The notes under the pieces: generated by a model
What the model was told of the DNA's origin: nothing
Seen by the model: only the letters and a program-made list of their open reading frames with translations
Database searches by the model: none
Shown: in pieces, positions 1 through 8,309 of the stretch
Position numbering within the stretch: the stretch's first letter is position 1
Layout of the letters: each line of letters starts with the position of its first letter
DNA from: DASXIF01 sp036498145
GTDB lineage: Bacteria > Actinomycetota > Actinomycetes > Mycobacteriales > Jatrophihabitantaceae
DNA: 64,000 nt
Reading direction: 5' to 3'
NCBI GenBank assembly: GCA_963708625.1
Contig: CAVPSV010000002.1
Coordinates: 930,001 to 994,000 of the forward strand
Made by a program: the position numbers and the translations under genes

Positions 1-298
1 TGTCGGTGAAGTCGATGGTCGCGCCGCCCAGGTACGGACCACTCATCCGGTCGACCACCACCGGCACACCGCTCAGGTCGAGTTCCAGATCACCGTCGAG
101 GCTGCGCTCGTCGAAGAACAGCTGGTACTGCAGGCCCGAGCAGCCACCCGGCTGGACGGCAACGCGCAGGCGGAGGTCGTCGCGGCCCTCTTGGTCGAGC
201 AGCGCGCGAACCTTGACGGCCGCGCCCTCGGTCAGCTGCAGGCCGACCGTGGTTGCCGGTGCGCCCAGTTCGACGGAAGTCGTCTCTACGGCGGTCAT
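1..298 (-). CDS. erpA: ErpA/HesB-type iron-sulfur cluster insertion protein, C-terminus cut by window edge
   Basis: A-type carrier that passes Fe-S clusters to apo-enzymes in the cytoplasm. The reading frame begins at the ATG ending at 298 (MTAVETTSVELG) and runs off the window start after about 99 codons. The central motif QPGGCSGLQYQ carries the first conserved Cys of the family; the C-terminal Cys-Gly-Cys pair lies outside the window. It sits divergent to nadA, itself a 4Fe-4S enzyme, which fits a shared role in Fe-S metabolism. The mycobacterial counterpart (Rv2204c) has the same place in the gene order. Family assignment is firm; only the end is missing. Confidence 0.9.
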   Translation of the reverse strand, partial: MTAVETTSVELGAPATTVGLQLTEGAAVKVRALLDQEGRDDLRLRVAVQPGGCSGLQYQLFFDERSLDGDLELDLSGVPVVVDRMSGPYLGGATIDFTD

Positions 299-418
299 CG
301 TGCTCCTCGATGTCGATTCAAGCTCAATGTCGATTCAGGCGCTCTGGTCGATCGCTCTGCACCGGGTAACCCAGCTCACCCGACGGCCTATTCCATCCTA
401 ACCCGCGGATACGCTCGA

Positions 419-1609
419 ATGGTGACGTTCACCGAGCCGGCGCCGACCTCGACCGCGCTGCTCCTGCTCGGCCGGGGCCGCGACGCCGGTTCCGAGCGCG
501 GCGTGGACTGCCCCGGCGAGCTGCCGGCGGCGTCCGATCCCAGCTTGGTGGAGCGCGCCCGGGCCGCCAAGTCGGCGCTCGGCGACCGGCTGTTCGTACT
601 GGGCCACCACTATCAGCGCGACGAGGTCATCCAGTTCGCCGATGTCACCGGCGACTCGTTCAAGCTTGCCCGCGAGGCCGCCGCCCGTCCCGGCGCGGAC
701 TACATCGTGTTCTGCGGCGTGCACTTCATGGCCGAGTCCGCCGACATCCTGACCACCGATCAGCAGCAGGTGATCTTGCCGGACCTCGCAGCCGGTTGCT
801 CCATGGCCGACATGGCCGACTACCAACAGGTGCTGGCCGCATGGGACGTGTTGGCCGAGGCCGGCGTCGCCGACGTCACCGTCCCGGTGACCTACATGAA
901 CTCCTCTGCCGCGATCAAAGCCTTCACCGGAGCGCACGGCGGCACGGTGTGCACCTCGTCCAATGCCGAGCGGGCACTGCGCTGGGCGTTCGCCCAGCAC
1001 GACGGCAACACCAGCGCTGGTGCCGGCAAGGTGCTGTTCATGCCCGACCAGCACCTCGGCCGCAACACCGCAGTGCGGCAGCTCGGGCTGGCGCTGGATG
1101 ACTGCGTGGTGTTCGACCCGCACCGTCCGGGTGGCGGCCTGGGCAGGCAGCAGTTGCGCGACGCTCGCGTGATCCTGTGGCGCGGCCATTGCTCGGTGCA
1201 CGGCCGGTTCACGGTGGCAAACGTGCACGCGATCCGCGAGCGGGTGCCCGGCGTCACCGTCCTGGTGCATCCGGAATGCCAGCACGAGGTGGTGCTGGCC
1301 GCGGATCTGGTCGGCTCCACCGAATACATCATCTCGACGCTGGCGGCGGCCCCGCCGGGTTCGTCCTGGGCGATCGGCACCGAACTCAACCTGGTGCGCC
1401 GATTGGCCGCCGCACACCCGGACAAGCAGATCTCGTTCCTGGAGCAGACCGTCTGTTACTGCTCCACCATGAACCGGATCGACCTGCCGCATCTGGTGCA
1501 CGCGCTCGAGTCCCTGCAGCGCGGCACCGTGGTGAATCGCATCTCCGTGGAGCCCACCATGGCCCGGCACGCACGGCGGGCCCTGGACCAGATGCTCGCC
1601 CTGCCGTAA
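419..1609 (+). CDS. nadA: quinolinate synthase NadA
   Basis: Condenses iminoaspartate with dihydroxyacetone phosphate to quinolinate, the second step of de novo NAD synthesis, using a 4Fe-4S cluster. The 396-aa product shows family blocks GHHYQRDEVI, FCGVHFMAES, TSSNAERA, HPECQHEV and CYCSTMN. Candidate cluster cysteines are C99, C178, C287, C346 and C348; I cannot say by eye which three bind the cluster. The frame stays open upstream to 191, but the ATG at 419 (MVTFTEPAP) is chosen because homology starts after it and the upstream part would run through the erpA promoter region. nadB and nadC are not adjacent, so this is a stand-alone gene. Confidence 0.93.
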   Translation: MVTFTEPAPTSTALLLLGRGRDAGSERGVDCPGELPAASDPSLVERARAAKSALGDRLFVLGHHYQRDEVIQFADVTGDSFKLAREAAARPGADYIVFCGVHFMAESADILTTDQQQVILPDLAAGCSMADMADYQQVLAAWDVLAEAGVADVTVPVTYMNSSAAIKAFTGAHGGTVCTSSNAERALRWAFAQHDGNTSAGAGKVLFMPDQHLGRNTAVRQLGLALDDCVVFDPHRPGGGLGRQQLRDARVILWRGHCSVHGRFTVANVHAIRERVPGVTVLVHPECQHEVVLAADLVGSTEYIISTLAAAPPGSSWAIGTELNLVRRLAAAHPDKQISFLEQTVCYCSTMNRIDLPHLVHALESLQRGTVVNRISVEPTMARHARRALDQMLALP

Positions 1610-1629
1610 CCGCAGCTACCCTCGACACC

Positions 1630-2235
1630 GTGAAGTTGCTGCCCAGACGCCCGGACCAGCCCGCGGCTGCGGACGTCCCCACCGAAGCGCCCTCGGCGTT
1701 GAGTGGCAAGGGCCGGCCCACTCCCAAGCGGCGCGAAGCGGCCCCCACCCGCGGCCCGGTCACCGCGCCGAAGACGCGCAAAGAGGCGTACGCGCGGCAG
1801 AAGCAACAGACTCGGCAGACGCGTACCGCCCGGCGCACGCCGAGCGAGAGCCTCAGCCCGCAGCAGCGCCGCGCATTGCTGCGTTCGGGTGACGAATCGG
1901 TGCTGCCCCGGCGCGATCAGGGCCAGACGCGCAAACTCGCCCGGGACTGGGTCGACTCGCACCGGATGGCCAGCAACTACCTACTGCTGCTGTTCCCGCT
2001 GATGATCCTCAGCTACGTGCTGCCCTACGCGCAGTTCCTGGTGCTCGGCGCATTCGCGCTGCTGATCCTGGAGTGGAACATCACCGGGCGGCGGATCCGC
2101 AAACTCGCCATCGAACGCTTCGGCAAGGCCGACGGCGGACCGATGACGATCGGGTTCTATGCCGGCAGCCGGGCCTACCTGCCGCGTCGCTGGCGCCTGC
2201 CATCGCCGCAGGTGCAGCGCGGCGACCAGATCTAG
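1630..2235 (+). CDS. DUF3043 membrane protein
   Basis: A 201-aa actinobacterial protein of unknown function. The N-terminal 100 residues are strongly basic (many KRR, RQKQQTRQ segments) and are followed by two hydrophobic segments around residues 115-150 (YLLLLFPLMILSYVLP and FLVLGAFALLILEW) and a short basic tail. The layout suggests a hairpin membrane anchor with a large cytoplasmic basic domain. The GTG at 1630 follows the nadA stop by about 20 bases, so the two may be co-transcribed. In mycobacteria the same family (Rv2206) lies at the same place. Confidence 0.82.
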   Translation: MKLLPRRPDQPAAADVPTEAPSALSGKGRPTPKRREAAPTRGPVTAPKTRKEAYARQKQQTRQTRTARRTPSESLSPQQRRALLRSGDESVLPRRDQGQTRKLARDWVDSHRMASNYLLLLFPLMILSYVLPYAQFLVLGAFALLILEWNITGRRIRKLAIERFGKADGGPMTIGFYAGSRAYLPRRWRLPSPQVQRGDQI

Positions 2236-2275
2236 AGCGCGTCACCGAGCGCGCGTCGAGCCTCAGCCGCCTAGC

Positions 2276-2473
2276 TCACTCCTCGGCCAGCGACATCGGC
2301 CCGTAGACCTCGCGACTGCCCTCGAGCAGCGTCACCCCGGCCACGCCCCGTTCGGCCAGCTCGCGCCAGTGCTCCCCGAGCCAGCTCTCGGCGTCGGACT
2401 GGTTCGGATGGGCCGGGGTGGACATCGACAGCACCGATCCGTCGGCTGCCTCCAACCGCCACGTCCAGCTCAT
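2276..2473 (-). CDS. small conserved actinobacterial protein, unknown function
   Basis: A 65-aa frame starting MSWTWRLEAADGS, soluble and acidic, with a Trp-rich middle (SWLGEHWREL). The ATG ending at 2473 is preferred over the GTG six bases upstream because AGGGG lies six bases before it. It converges on DUF3043. I do not recognise a domain; small proteins of this look are common in actinomycetes, but I infer no function. Confidence 0.6.
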   Translation of the reverse strand: MSWTWRLEAADGSVLSMSTPAHPNQSDAESWLGEHWRELAERGVAGVTLLEGSREVYGPMSLAEE

Positions 2474-2588
2474 CGCCACCCCTTCACCAGCGCGGCGGCT
2501 TCCCGCCTCGACGCCGCGACCCTACCCAGCAACGCTCGGCGGGCGTCGTCGGCATACTGGCCAGCATGCCCGCGGTGAACGCCGAGTC

Positions 2589-3506
2589 ATGACCAGCCTC
2601 ACCGAACTCGGTCGCGACATCGAGCCGCTGCCCGGGTCGACCGCGTCAGCCGGCGAGGCCCCCCCGCAGCCGAACCAGGGCGCCGGGACCGGACCGCTGG
2701 CACAGCTGCGTCGCTGGCTTGCCCTAACACAGGCTGCCCCGGCCGCCACTGAGCCCCGGCGCGCCCGGATGGTGCACCTGGGCCCCGGCGAGGGCTGCGC
2801 GCTGCCCCTGGCGGAGCTGGCTCAGCTGGGCGTGCGGACGGTGCCGGCGACTATTCGCGCGTCGGAGCCGGGCCAGACGGGAGCGGACGCCGGGGTCGCC
2901 GGGGTCGCCGACCAGCTAGCGGCCGGCGGCGCGCTGGCCGACGCGGAGGTCGACTCCGGCGCCGACCTCGTCGTGCTGTCGCTGCCGGGGGCCGAGATTC
3001 TCGGCCCGGTGCTGGTCTGCGTCCTCACCGGCATCGAGCCGGTGAAAGTGCTCCCCCGTGGTGCCCGCTTGGCCGCGGCGGAGTGGACGCGCCGGGCCGT
3101 CGCCGTGCGCGACGCGCGCCGGTCGTTGATGCCGGTGCGCGACGATCCCGACGCGCTGCTGGCAGCGGCCTGCCGGGTCGCGGCCGAGCTCGCCGACCTG
3201 CCCGGCGGCGCGGTGTGCAGCCTTGCCGCGGCATGCGGGCTGCTGTTGCGGGCAACCGCACGGCGCACGCCGGTGCTGCTCGACGGCGTCGGCGCCGCGG
3301 CCGCCGCCCTGCTGTGCGCCGAGGTCGCGGCTGATGCCGCCCCGTGGTGGCGCGCGGCCGACCTGGGCACCGACCCCGCGCACGACGCCGCCATCGCACA
3401 CCTGGCGAGCGAGGCGGTCTTGCCCGTCCCGGTCGACGGCGACGGCGGCAGCGCCGCAGCGCTGGCAGTGCTGACGCTGCGGGTCGCGGTGCGCAGCGCG
3501 GCCTGA
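2589..3506 (+). CDS. CobT-like (nicotinate-nucleotide phosphoribosyltransferase-related) protein, divergent
   Basis: A 305-aa protein. The C-terminal third (LLDGVGAAAAALL, then a HDAAIAHLA stretch and DGDGGSAAALAVL) resembles the C-terminal region of CobT, the enzyme that attaches dimethylbenzimidazole to phosphoribose for cobalamin, where a GEGTGAAL motif is expected. Here that motif is degenerate and the N-terminal half is only weakly similar. In M. tuberculosis cobT (Rv2207) occupies the same slot between DUF3043 and gcvT, which supports the assignment, but cobS is missing here. It may be a non-catalytic or repurposed paralogue. The start at ATG 2589 is uncertain; the frame is open further upstream. 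Confidence 0.55.
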   Translation: MTSLTELGRDIEPLPGSTASAGEAPPQPNQGAGTGPLAQLRRWLALTQAAPAATEPRRARMVHLGPGEGCALPLAELAQLGVRTVPATIRASEPGQTGADAGVAGVADQLAAGGALADAEVDSGADLVVLSLPGAEILGPVLVCVLTGIEPVKVLPRGARLAAAEWTRRAVAVRDARRSLMPVRDDPDALLAAACRVAAELADLPGGAVCSLAAACGLLLRATARRTPVLLDGVGAAAAALLCAEVAADAAPWWRAADLGTDPAHDAAIAHLASEAVLPVPVDGDGGSAAALAVLTLRVAVRSAA

Positions 3507-3657
3507 GCGCGGGCAGATGTCGGATCATCGCAACCTCCACGGCGGTTGCACAGCTGGCAGCTAGGGTCGACAAAGGGCTGGCGCGGGTAAGCCGCTTGGC
3601 AACGTCCCGGCCGCCGGCAAGGACGACGAGACGCCCACCACGACGACAGGACCTGGC

Positions 3658-4860
3658 GTGCAGCCACCCGAGGCTCCCCCGCAGCCGACGACACCGGCGC
3701 TGTCGGATACTCGCCACGACGCGATCGAGGCCGTCACCTGGCAGGTGCGGGTCGCCGCCGCCTGGGTCTGGCGGCTCCTGCTCATCGGCGCCGGGCTGTA
3801 CATCCTCGCGAAGATTCTGCATCGCATCGAACTGGTGGCGCTGGCGTTCGCTATCTCGTTGTTCCTCACCGCGGTGCTGCTGCCCCTCAAGCGCCTGCTG
3901 CGGCGAGTGATGCCCGGTCCGCCGACGCTGCCGGCGCTTCTGACGCTGCTCGTCGGCGTCGCGGTACTCGTCGGCATCGGTTGGTTCGTGGTCTGGCAGA
4001 TCAGCAGCCACTCCAGCGAACTGGCCAACAAGGTGTCCGGGTCGATCGACAAGATCCGCAACTGGCTGCACACCGGGCCTCTGCACATCAAGTCGCAGGA
4101 TCTGGACAAGGTCACGACGAACATCACCAACACGATCAAGTCACACCAGGGCCAGTTGATCAGCGGTGCCATCACCGCCGTCCGTACCGTGGCCGAGGTA
4201 CTGGCCGGCATCCTGCTGACGATCTTCATCACCTTCTTCCTGCTCCGCGATGGCGAGGTCGTCTGGGGCTGGGTGCTCAGACTGTTCCCGTCACGGGCGC
4301 AGCAACGCGTCGACGTCGCCGGCAGGGCGGGCTGGGGCAGCTTCGGCGGTTACATGCGCGGACAGGTGTTCATCGCCCTGTTCCACGGCATCTCGATCAT
4401 GATTTTGCTATTCGTGCTCCGGGTGCCGTTGTTCGCCGCGCTCGGGGTGCTGATCTTCCTCGGCTCGTTCATCCCGTTGATCGGACTCACCATCACCGGC
4501 GCGGTGTGTGTCGCCGTCGCGCTGATCGAGCACGGCGTGACGGCAGCGATCGTGGTCACCATCGGCATCATCGTGCTGCTCCAGCTGGAGGGGCACGTGC
4601 TGCAGCCGGTGATCATGAGCCGCAGCGTCGATCTGCACCCGCTGGCAATTGCCCTAGGTGTGAGCACCGCGACGATCGTCGCCGGCATCGCTGGAGCGCT
4701 GGTGGCCGTGCCGCTGCTGTCGTTTCTCAACACGACGATCCGCGCCCTGCGCGCGCCGCTACCCGAAGCGGTCGCCATCGAGACCGCGACCGGTGAGCCA
4801 TCTCCGCCCGGCACAAAACCCGGCGCCGCCGACGCGGCGCCCGAAGCTGCCGGTCCGTGA
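3658..4860 (+). CDS. AI-2E family transporter
   Basis: A 400-aa polytopic membrane protein of the AI-2E transporter superfamily. Hydrophobic segments lie near residues 38-78, 88-112, 180-200, 235-290 and 305-350. The soluble region between (KVSGSIDKIRNW and on) is typical of the family's extracytoplasmic insert. The block LGSFIPLIGLTITG followed by HVLQPVIMSRSVDLHPL is family-typical. Substrate is unknown; the family name comes from E. coli TqsA and does not prove autoinducer transport. The GTG at 3658 begins right before the Pro-rich N-terminus. The tail is Pro/Ala-rich and disordered. It converges on gcvT with five bases between the stops. Confidence 0.85.
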   Translation: MQPPEAPPQPTTPALSDTRHDAIEAVTWQVRVAAAWVWRLLLIGAGLYILAKILHRIELVALAFAISLFLTAVLLPLKRLLRRVMPGPPTLPALLTLLVGVAVLVGIGWFVVWQISSHSSELANKVSGSIDKIRNWLHTGPLHIKSQDLDKVTTNITNTIKSHQGQLISGAITAVRTVAEVLAGILLTIFITFFLLRDGEVVWGWVLRLFPSRAQQRVDVAGRAGWGSFGGYMRGQVFIALFHGISIMILLFVLRVPLFAALGVLIFLGSFIPLIGLTITGAVCVAVALIEHGVTAAIVVTIGIIVLLQLEGHVLQPVIMSRSVDLHPLAIALGVSTATIVAGIAGALVAVPLLSFLNTTIRALRAPLPEAVAIETATGEPSPPGTKPGAADAAPEAAGP

Positions 4861-4865
4861 GCCGG

Positions 4866-5975
4866 CTAACGCACGTGCGACGGCACGAACGGCGGCTTGA
4901 CCACCCGCACCGCGCTGGTGCGCCCGCGTAGGTCCAATTCGAGTTCGTCGCCCTCGCTCACCCCGGTCGCGGTGTCCAGCAAGGCAAGGCCGATGCCGCG
5001 CCGCAACGTCGGCGAGAACGTACCGCTGGTCACCTCGCCCACGTTGTCACCGGCACCCCCGCGCAGCGCCATATGCGCACGTGGGATGCCTCGGTCGAGC
5101 GAATCCACGCCCCAAAGCAGCCGTCGCGCCCCGGCCTCCCGCTCGGCGAGCAGCGCGTCCCTGCCCCAGAACGCGTCCTTCTTCCAGCCGACCGCCCACC
5201 CCGAGCGAGCCTGCACCGGCGAGATATCGAGCGATAGATCCTGGCCGTGCAGCGGATAGCCCATCTCGGTGCGCAGCGTGTCACGCGCGCCCAGCCCGGC
5301 GGGCAGGCCACCGGCAGCGCGCACCTGCGACAGCAGCGCGTCCCAGAGCTCCACGGTGGCGTCCCACCCGGAGATCAGCTCGTATCCGTGCTCACCGGTA
5401 TAGCCGGTGCGGCACACCCGCACCGGACCCGCCGCGAACGTCGCGTCCACGTATGCCATGTACGGCAGATCGTGCGGCAGCCCGAGCGCGCCGAGCACGT
5501 CGGCACAGCGCGGGCCCTGCACCGCGAGCACGCCGAAACCTGCGTGCTGCTCGACGACCTCCACGCCGGCCGGGGCGGCGTCCGACAGCCGCCGCACCAC
5601 CTCAGCGGTGTTGGCCGCGTTCGGCACCAGGAACACCTCATCGTCGGAAACGAGGTACGCGATCAGGTCGTCCACCACGCCACCCGACGCCGCACAGCAC
5701 AGCGTGTACTGCGCCTGGCCCGGCCCGATGCGGCCGAGGTCGTTGGTCAGGCATTCATTGACGAATTGCCGCGCGCCGGAACCGCGCACGGTGGCCTTGC
5801 CGAGATGTGAGACGTCGAAGATGCCCACCGCAGTCCGGACGGCGCCGTGCTCCTTGAGCACCCCGCCGCCGCTCGCCGGGTATTCGATCGGCATCTCCCA
5901 CCCGCCGAAGTCGGCCAGCTTGGCGCCGAGTTCGACGTGCCGGTGATACAGCGGTGAATGACGTGGCTCAGACAT
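4866..5975 (-). CDS. gcvT: glycine cleavage system T protein (aminomethyltransferase)
   Basis: Transfers the methylene group from the aminomethyl-lipoyl H protein to tetrahydrofolate, releasing ammonia. The 369-aa product opens SPLYHRHVELGAKLADFGGWEMP, has DVSHLGKATV near residue 60 and the barrel-domain block GYTGEHGYELI near 200, and ends with PPFVPSHVR. Length and motifs are normal. The ATG ending at 5975 is chosen; the frame extends upstream without homology. gcvP and gcvH are not adjacent. Lipoate synthesis genes lie 9 kb downstream in the window, as in mycobacteria (Rv2211c). Confidence 0.93.
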   Translation of the reverse strand: MSEPRHSPLYHRHVELGAKLADFGGWEMPIEYPASGGGVLKEHGAVRTAVGIFDVSHLGKATVRGSGARQFVNECLTNDLGRIGPGQAQYTLCCAASGGVVDDLIAYLVSDDEVFLVPNAANTAEVVRRLSDAAPAGVEVVEQHAGFGVLAVQGPRCADVLGALGLPHDLPYMAYVDATFAAGPVRVCRTGYTGEHGYELISGWDATVELWDALLSQVRAAGGLPAGLGARDTLRTEMGYPLHGQDLSLDISPVQARSGWAVGWKKDAFWGRDALLAEREAGARRLLWGVDSLDRGIPRAHMALRGGAGDNVGEVTSGTFSPTLRRGIGLALLDTATGVSEGDELELDLRGRTSAVRVVKPPFVPSHVR

Positions 5976-6057
5976 GTGCGCCACCGTATCGAGCCACGCA
6001 CCGGCCGATGTCCACCCCTCGATACCCATTTGGCCTGCCCGTCTGGCAATGCCCATT

Positions 6058-6207
6058 GCTCGGCTCGGGGTCGCTCCGCTCCTCGGGCCGCGGGCGGCCC
6101 TGCGATATCTATCGCTCGGCTCGGGTCGCTCCGCTCCTCGGGCCGCGGGCGCCCCTGCGATGCTCACTCCGCCCTCGCCTCGCCGCGTCACTCCGCCCTC
6201 GCCTCGC
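6058..6207. repeat. intergenic direct repeats (48-49 bp pair and 20 bp pair)
   Basis: A GC-rich element starting GCTCGGCTCGGG occurs at 6058-6106 and again at 6114-6161; the copies differ by one indel and one substitution. It is followed by an exact 20-bp repeat (TCACTCCGCCCTCGCCTCGC) at 6164-6183 and 6188-6207. The block lies in the divergent gap between gcvT and pepA, 14 bases before the pepA start, so it may hold promoter or attenuator structure or be part of a dispersed genomic repeat family. Confidence 0.75.
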
Positions 6208-6220
6208 ATAGCATCGCGCC

Positions 6221-7714
6221 GTGCACGTCGCCGACACACCTGCTCCGCCCGTCCGGCTGGTGGAGCGCGGTACGCCACCGGCGTGCGATGCGGTGGTCGT
6301 CGGTGTGCTGAGCGGTCCGAACGGTTCGCTGCGGTTGGCGCCCGGCGCGCGCGAGGTCGACGCGGTGTTGGGCCGCCGACTGCTGGACGCACTGCAGGCA
6401 GCCGGCGCGACCGGCCGTGGCGACGAGGTCATCAAGATCCCGACGCTGGGCCGGGCCCCGTTCGGCCTGGTGCTCGCCGCCGGTGTCGGCGACACGCTGC
6501 ACGCCGAGTCGGCGCGGCGCGCCGTCGGTGCCGCGCTGCGATCGGCGAAGGCCCAGGCAAGCGTGCACGTGTCCATCGACGCGCCGGTCGACGCGCTGGT
6601 CGAAGGGGCGCTGCTGGGTAGCTATGCCTTTACCGCATACAAGTCGAACGGGCCCGCGCGCCAGCTGCGCCGGGTCAGCATCGCCGGCGACATCGACACC
6701 GACGCACGCGCGGCGTTGCGACGGGCCCGGATCGTCGCGACGGCGGTCAACCGCGCCCGCGATCTGGTCAACACCGCACCGAACGATCTGTACCCGGAGA
6801 CGTTCGCGACACAGGCCGTGGAACTCGCCGACGCCGCAGGCCTGCAGAGCGAGGTGCTCGATACAAAGGCACTTGCCCGGGGCGGGTACGGCGGCATCCT
6901 GGCGGTGGGCGGCGGATCCGCGCGAGCACCTCGGTTGGTGCGGATCGCCTACACGCCCCGCCGGGCGCTGGCATCGGTGGCCCTGGTCGGCAAGGGCATC
7001 ACCTACGACTCCGGCGGACTGAACCTCAAGACCGCCAATCTGAGCTGGATGAAAAGCGATATGGGCGGTGCCGCGGCGGTGCTCAGCGCGACGCTAGCGG
7101 CGGCTGCGCTGCGCCTGCCGATAGCCGTGACGGCGACGATTCCGATGGCGGAGAACATGCCGTCCGGTTCGGCATACCGGCCATCGGACGTGCTCACCAT
7201 GCGCAGCGGCCGCACGGTGGAGGTCGCGGATACCGATGCCGAAGGCCGGCTGGTGCTCGCCGACGCGATGAGCCGGGCGCTTGAGGACGAGCCGGACCAC
7301 CTCATCGAGATATCGACCCTCACCGGCGCGCAGCTGGTCGCTCTGGGCCCGCGGGTGATCGGCGCCATGGGCGAGGTGGGACTGCGTGACCGCGTGGTCC
7401 GGACCGCTTCGGCCGCCGGCGAGTCGGTATGGGCCATGCCGCTCACCGACGACTTGCGCACCACCCTCGACTCCCCCGTCGCCGACGTCGTGAATGTGGC
7501 GGGCGAGCGGTGGGGCGCCATGCTCGTCGCCGGCCACTTCCTCGCCGGATTCGTCCCGAATGGGCAGTCCTGGGTGCACCTGGACATCGCCGGGCCGGCG
7601 TGGAACGCAGCCGGTGCGAGGGACTACACGCCGAAGGGCGGTACCGGCGCGGGGGTGCGCGCGATTCTCGCGACGCTGGTCGACCTGGCCGGTCCGGACC
7701 GGCGCCGGGGCTAG
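6221..7714 (+). CDS. pepA: leucyl aminopeptidase (M17 family)
   Basis: Cytosolic zinc/manganese exopeptidase that removes N-terminal residues from peptides. The 497-aa protein has the C-terminal catalytic blocks GKGITYDSGGLNLK, MGGAAAVL and DTDAEGRLVLADA, which carry the metal-binding Lys, Asp and Glu residues, and the N-terminal macro-like domain. Length is normal. It starts with GTG at 6221, just after the intergenic repeats. Its stop overlaps the stop of the convergent gene at 7711 by four bases. Homologue of mycobacterial pepB (Rv2213). Confidence 0.93.
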   Translation: MHVADTPAPPVRLVERGTPPACDAVVVGVLSGPNGSLRLAPGAREVDAVLGRRLLDALQAAGATGRGDEVIKIPTLGRAPFGLVLAAGVGDTLHAESARRAVGAALRSAKAQASVHVSIDAPVDALVEGALLGSYAFTAYKSNGPARQLRRVSIAGDIDTDARAALRRARIVATAVNRARDLVNTAPNDLYPETFATQAVELADAAGLQSEVLDTKALARGGYGGILAVGGGSARAPRLVRIAYTPRRALASVALVGKGITYDSGGLNLKTANLSWMKSDMGGAAAVLSATLAAAALRLPIAVTATIPMAENMPSGSAYRPSDVLTMRSGRTVEVADTDAEGRLVLADAMSRALEDEPDHLIEISTLTGAQLVALGPRVIGAMGEVGLRDRVVRTASAAGESVWAMPLTDDLRTTLDSPVADVVNVAGERWGAMLVAGHFLAGFVPNGQSWVHLDIAGPAWNAAGARDYTPKGGTGAGVRAILATLVDLAGPDRRRG

Positions 7715-8073
7715 GCCATATCCGGGTGCGGAACGCCCTCGTCCAGCTGCCGGTCTGCGCCGGCGCGCTTGCGCTGCTCGTTCCACTCCCGCATTCGCTT
7801 CGGATACCCGACGGTGGCGACCTCGTACAGCGGGATCGCGTGCTTGCGCGCGAAAGCGGTGGCGGCATCAGGGCCGTCCACCCGGCGCCGGGTCCATTCG
7901 CCGGTGTCGGCGACCAGCAGCAACGTCGTCTCGGTGACAGCGGTCCTCGGCTCGAGATAGCCCTCCACGCCGGAACGGCTGGCGACAAAGCCGGCCAGGT
8001 GCGCCGTGTCGGCGGACGACGCGGTTCGCAGCGTCCCCGGTCGCCCCTTGCCCATGCGCCGCAGCAGTCCCAC
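7711..8073 (-). CDS. conserved actinobacterial protein, unknown function
   Basis: A 120-aa soluble protein, start GTG ending at 8073 (MGLLRRMGKGRPG). The start is fixed by a strong GAGGAGG at 8081-8087, seven bases upstream; an open frame continues further but is not preceded by a site. Visible blocks are VEGYLEPRTAVTETTLLLVA, WTRRRV, ARKHAIPLYEVATVGYPKRM and WNEQRKR. I recognise it as a family seen near leucyl aminopeptidase genes but know no function. Confidence 0.7.
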   Translation of the reverse strand: MGLLRRMGKGRPGTLRTASSADTAHLAGFVASRSGVEGYLEPRTAVTETTLLLVADTGEWTRRRVDGPDAATAFARKHAIPLYEVATVGYPKRMREWNEQRKRAGADRQLDEGVPHPDMA

Positions 8074-8080
8074 CGCTACG

Positions 8081-8087
8081 CCTCCTC
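8081..8087 (-). promoter_or_regulatory. ribosome binding site deciding the start at 8073
   Basis: GAGGAGG on the minus strand, seven bases before GTG 8073-8071. It selects this GTG over GTG 8142 and ATG 8055. Confidence 0.7.
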
Positions 8088-8309
8088 GTGCCCGCTCCAG
8101 CCCGGCCGCGTTCGACCCGGGGCGTCGCTGTGATGATCCCACCGGCGCCCCGGTACCGGACGCCTTGACGTCAAAGTTGCCCCGTGTCCCTGTGTGCTGG
8201 CGATGATGCCAAGATGGAGGCCCGTATCCAGCTCAGCACCGTCCGACACCGCGGCCTTCGCACACCGCAACCTTCGACCCAGCAGCCTTCGACAGCGCAG
8301 GAGTAGCCA

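Noticed and set aside
398..1570. A 390-codon minus-strand frame opposite nadA
   Set aside because: Composition typical of a shadow; nadA motifs on the other strand are unambiguous.
6058..6207. CRISPR array
   Set aside because: Only two copies of each repeat, spaced by a few bases, with no spacer pattern and no cas genes nearby.
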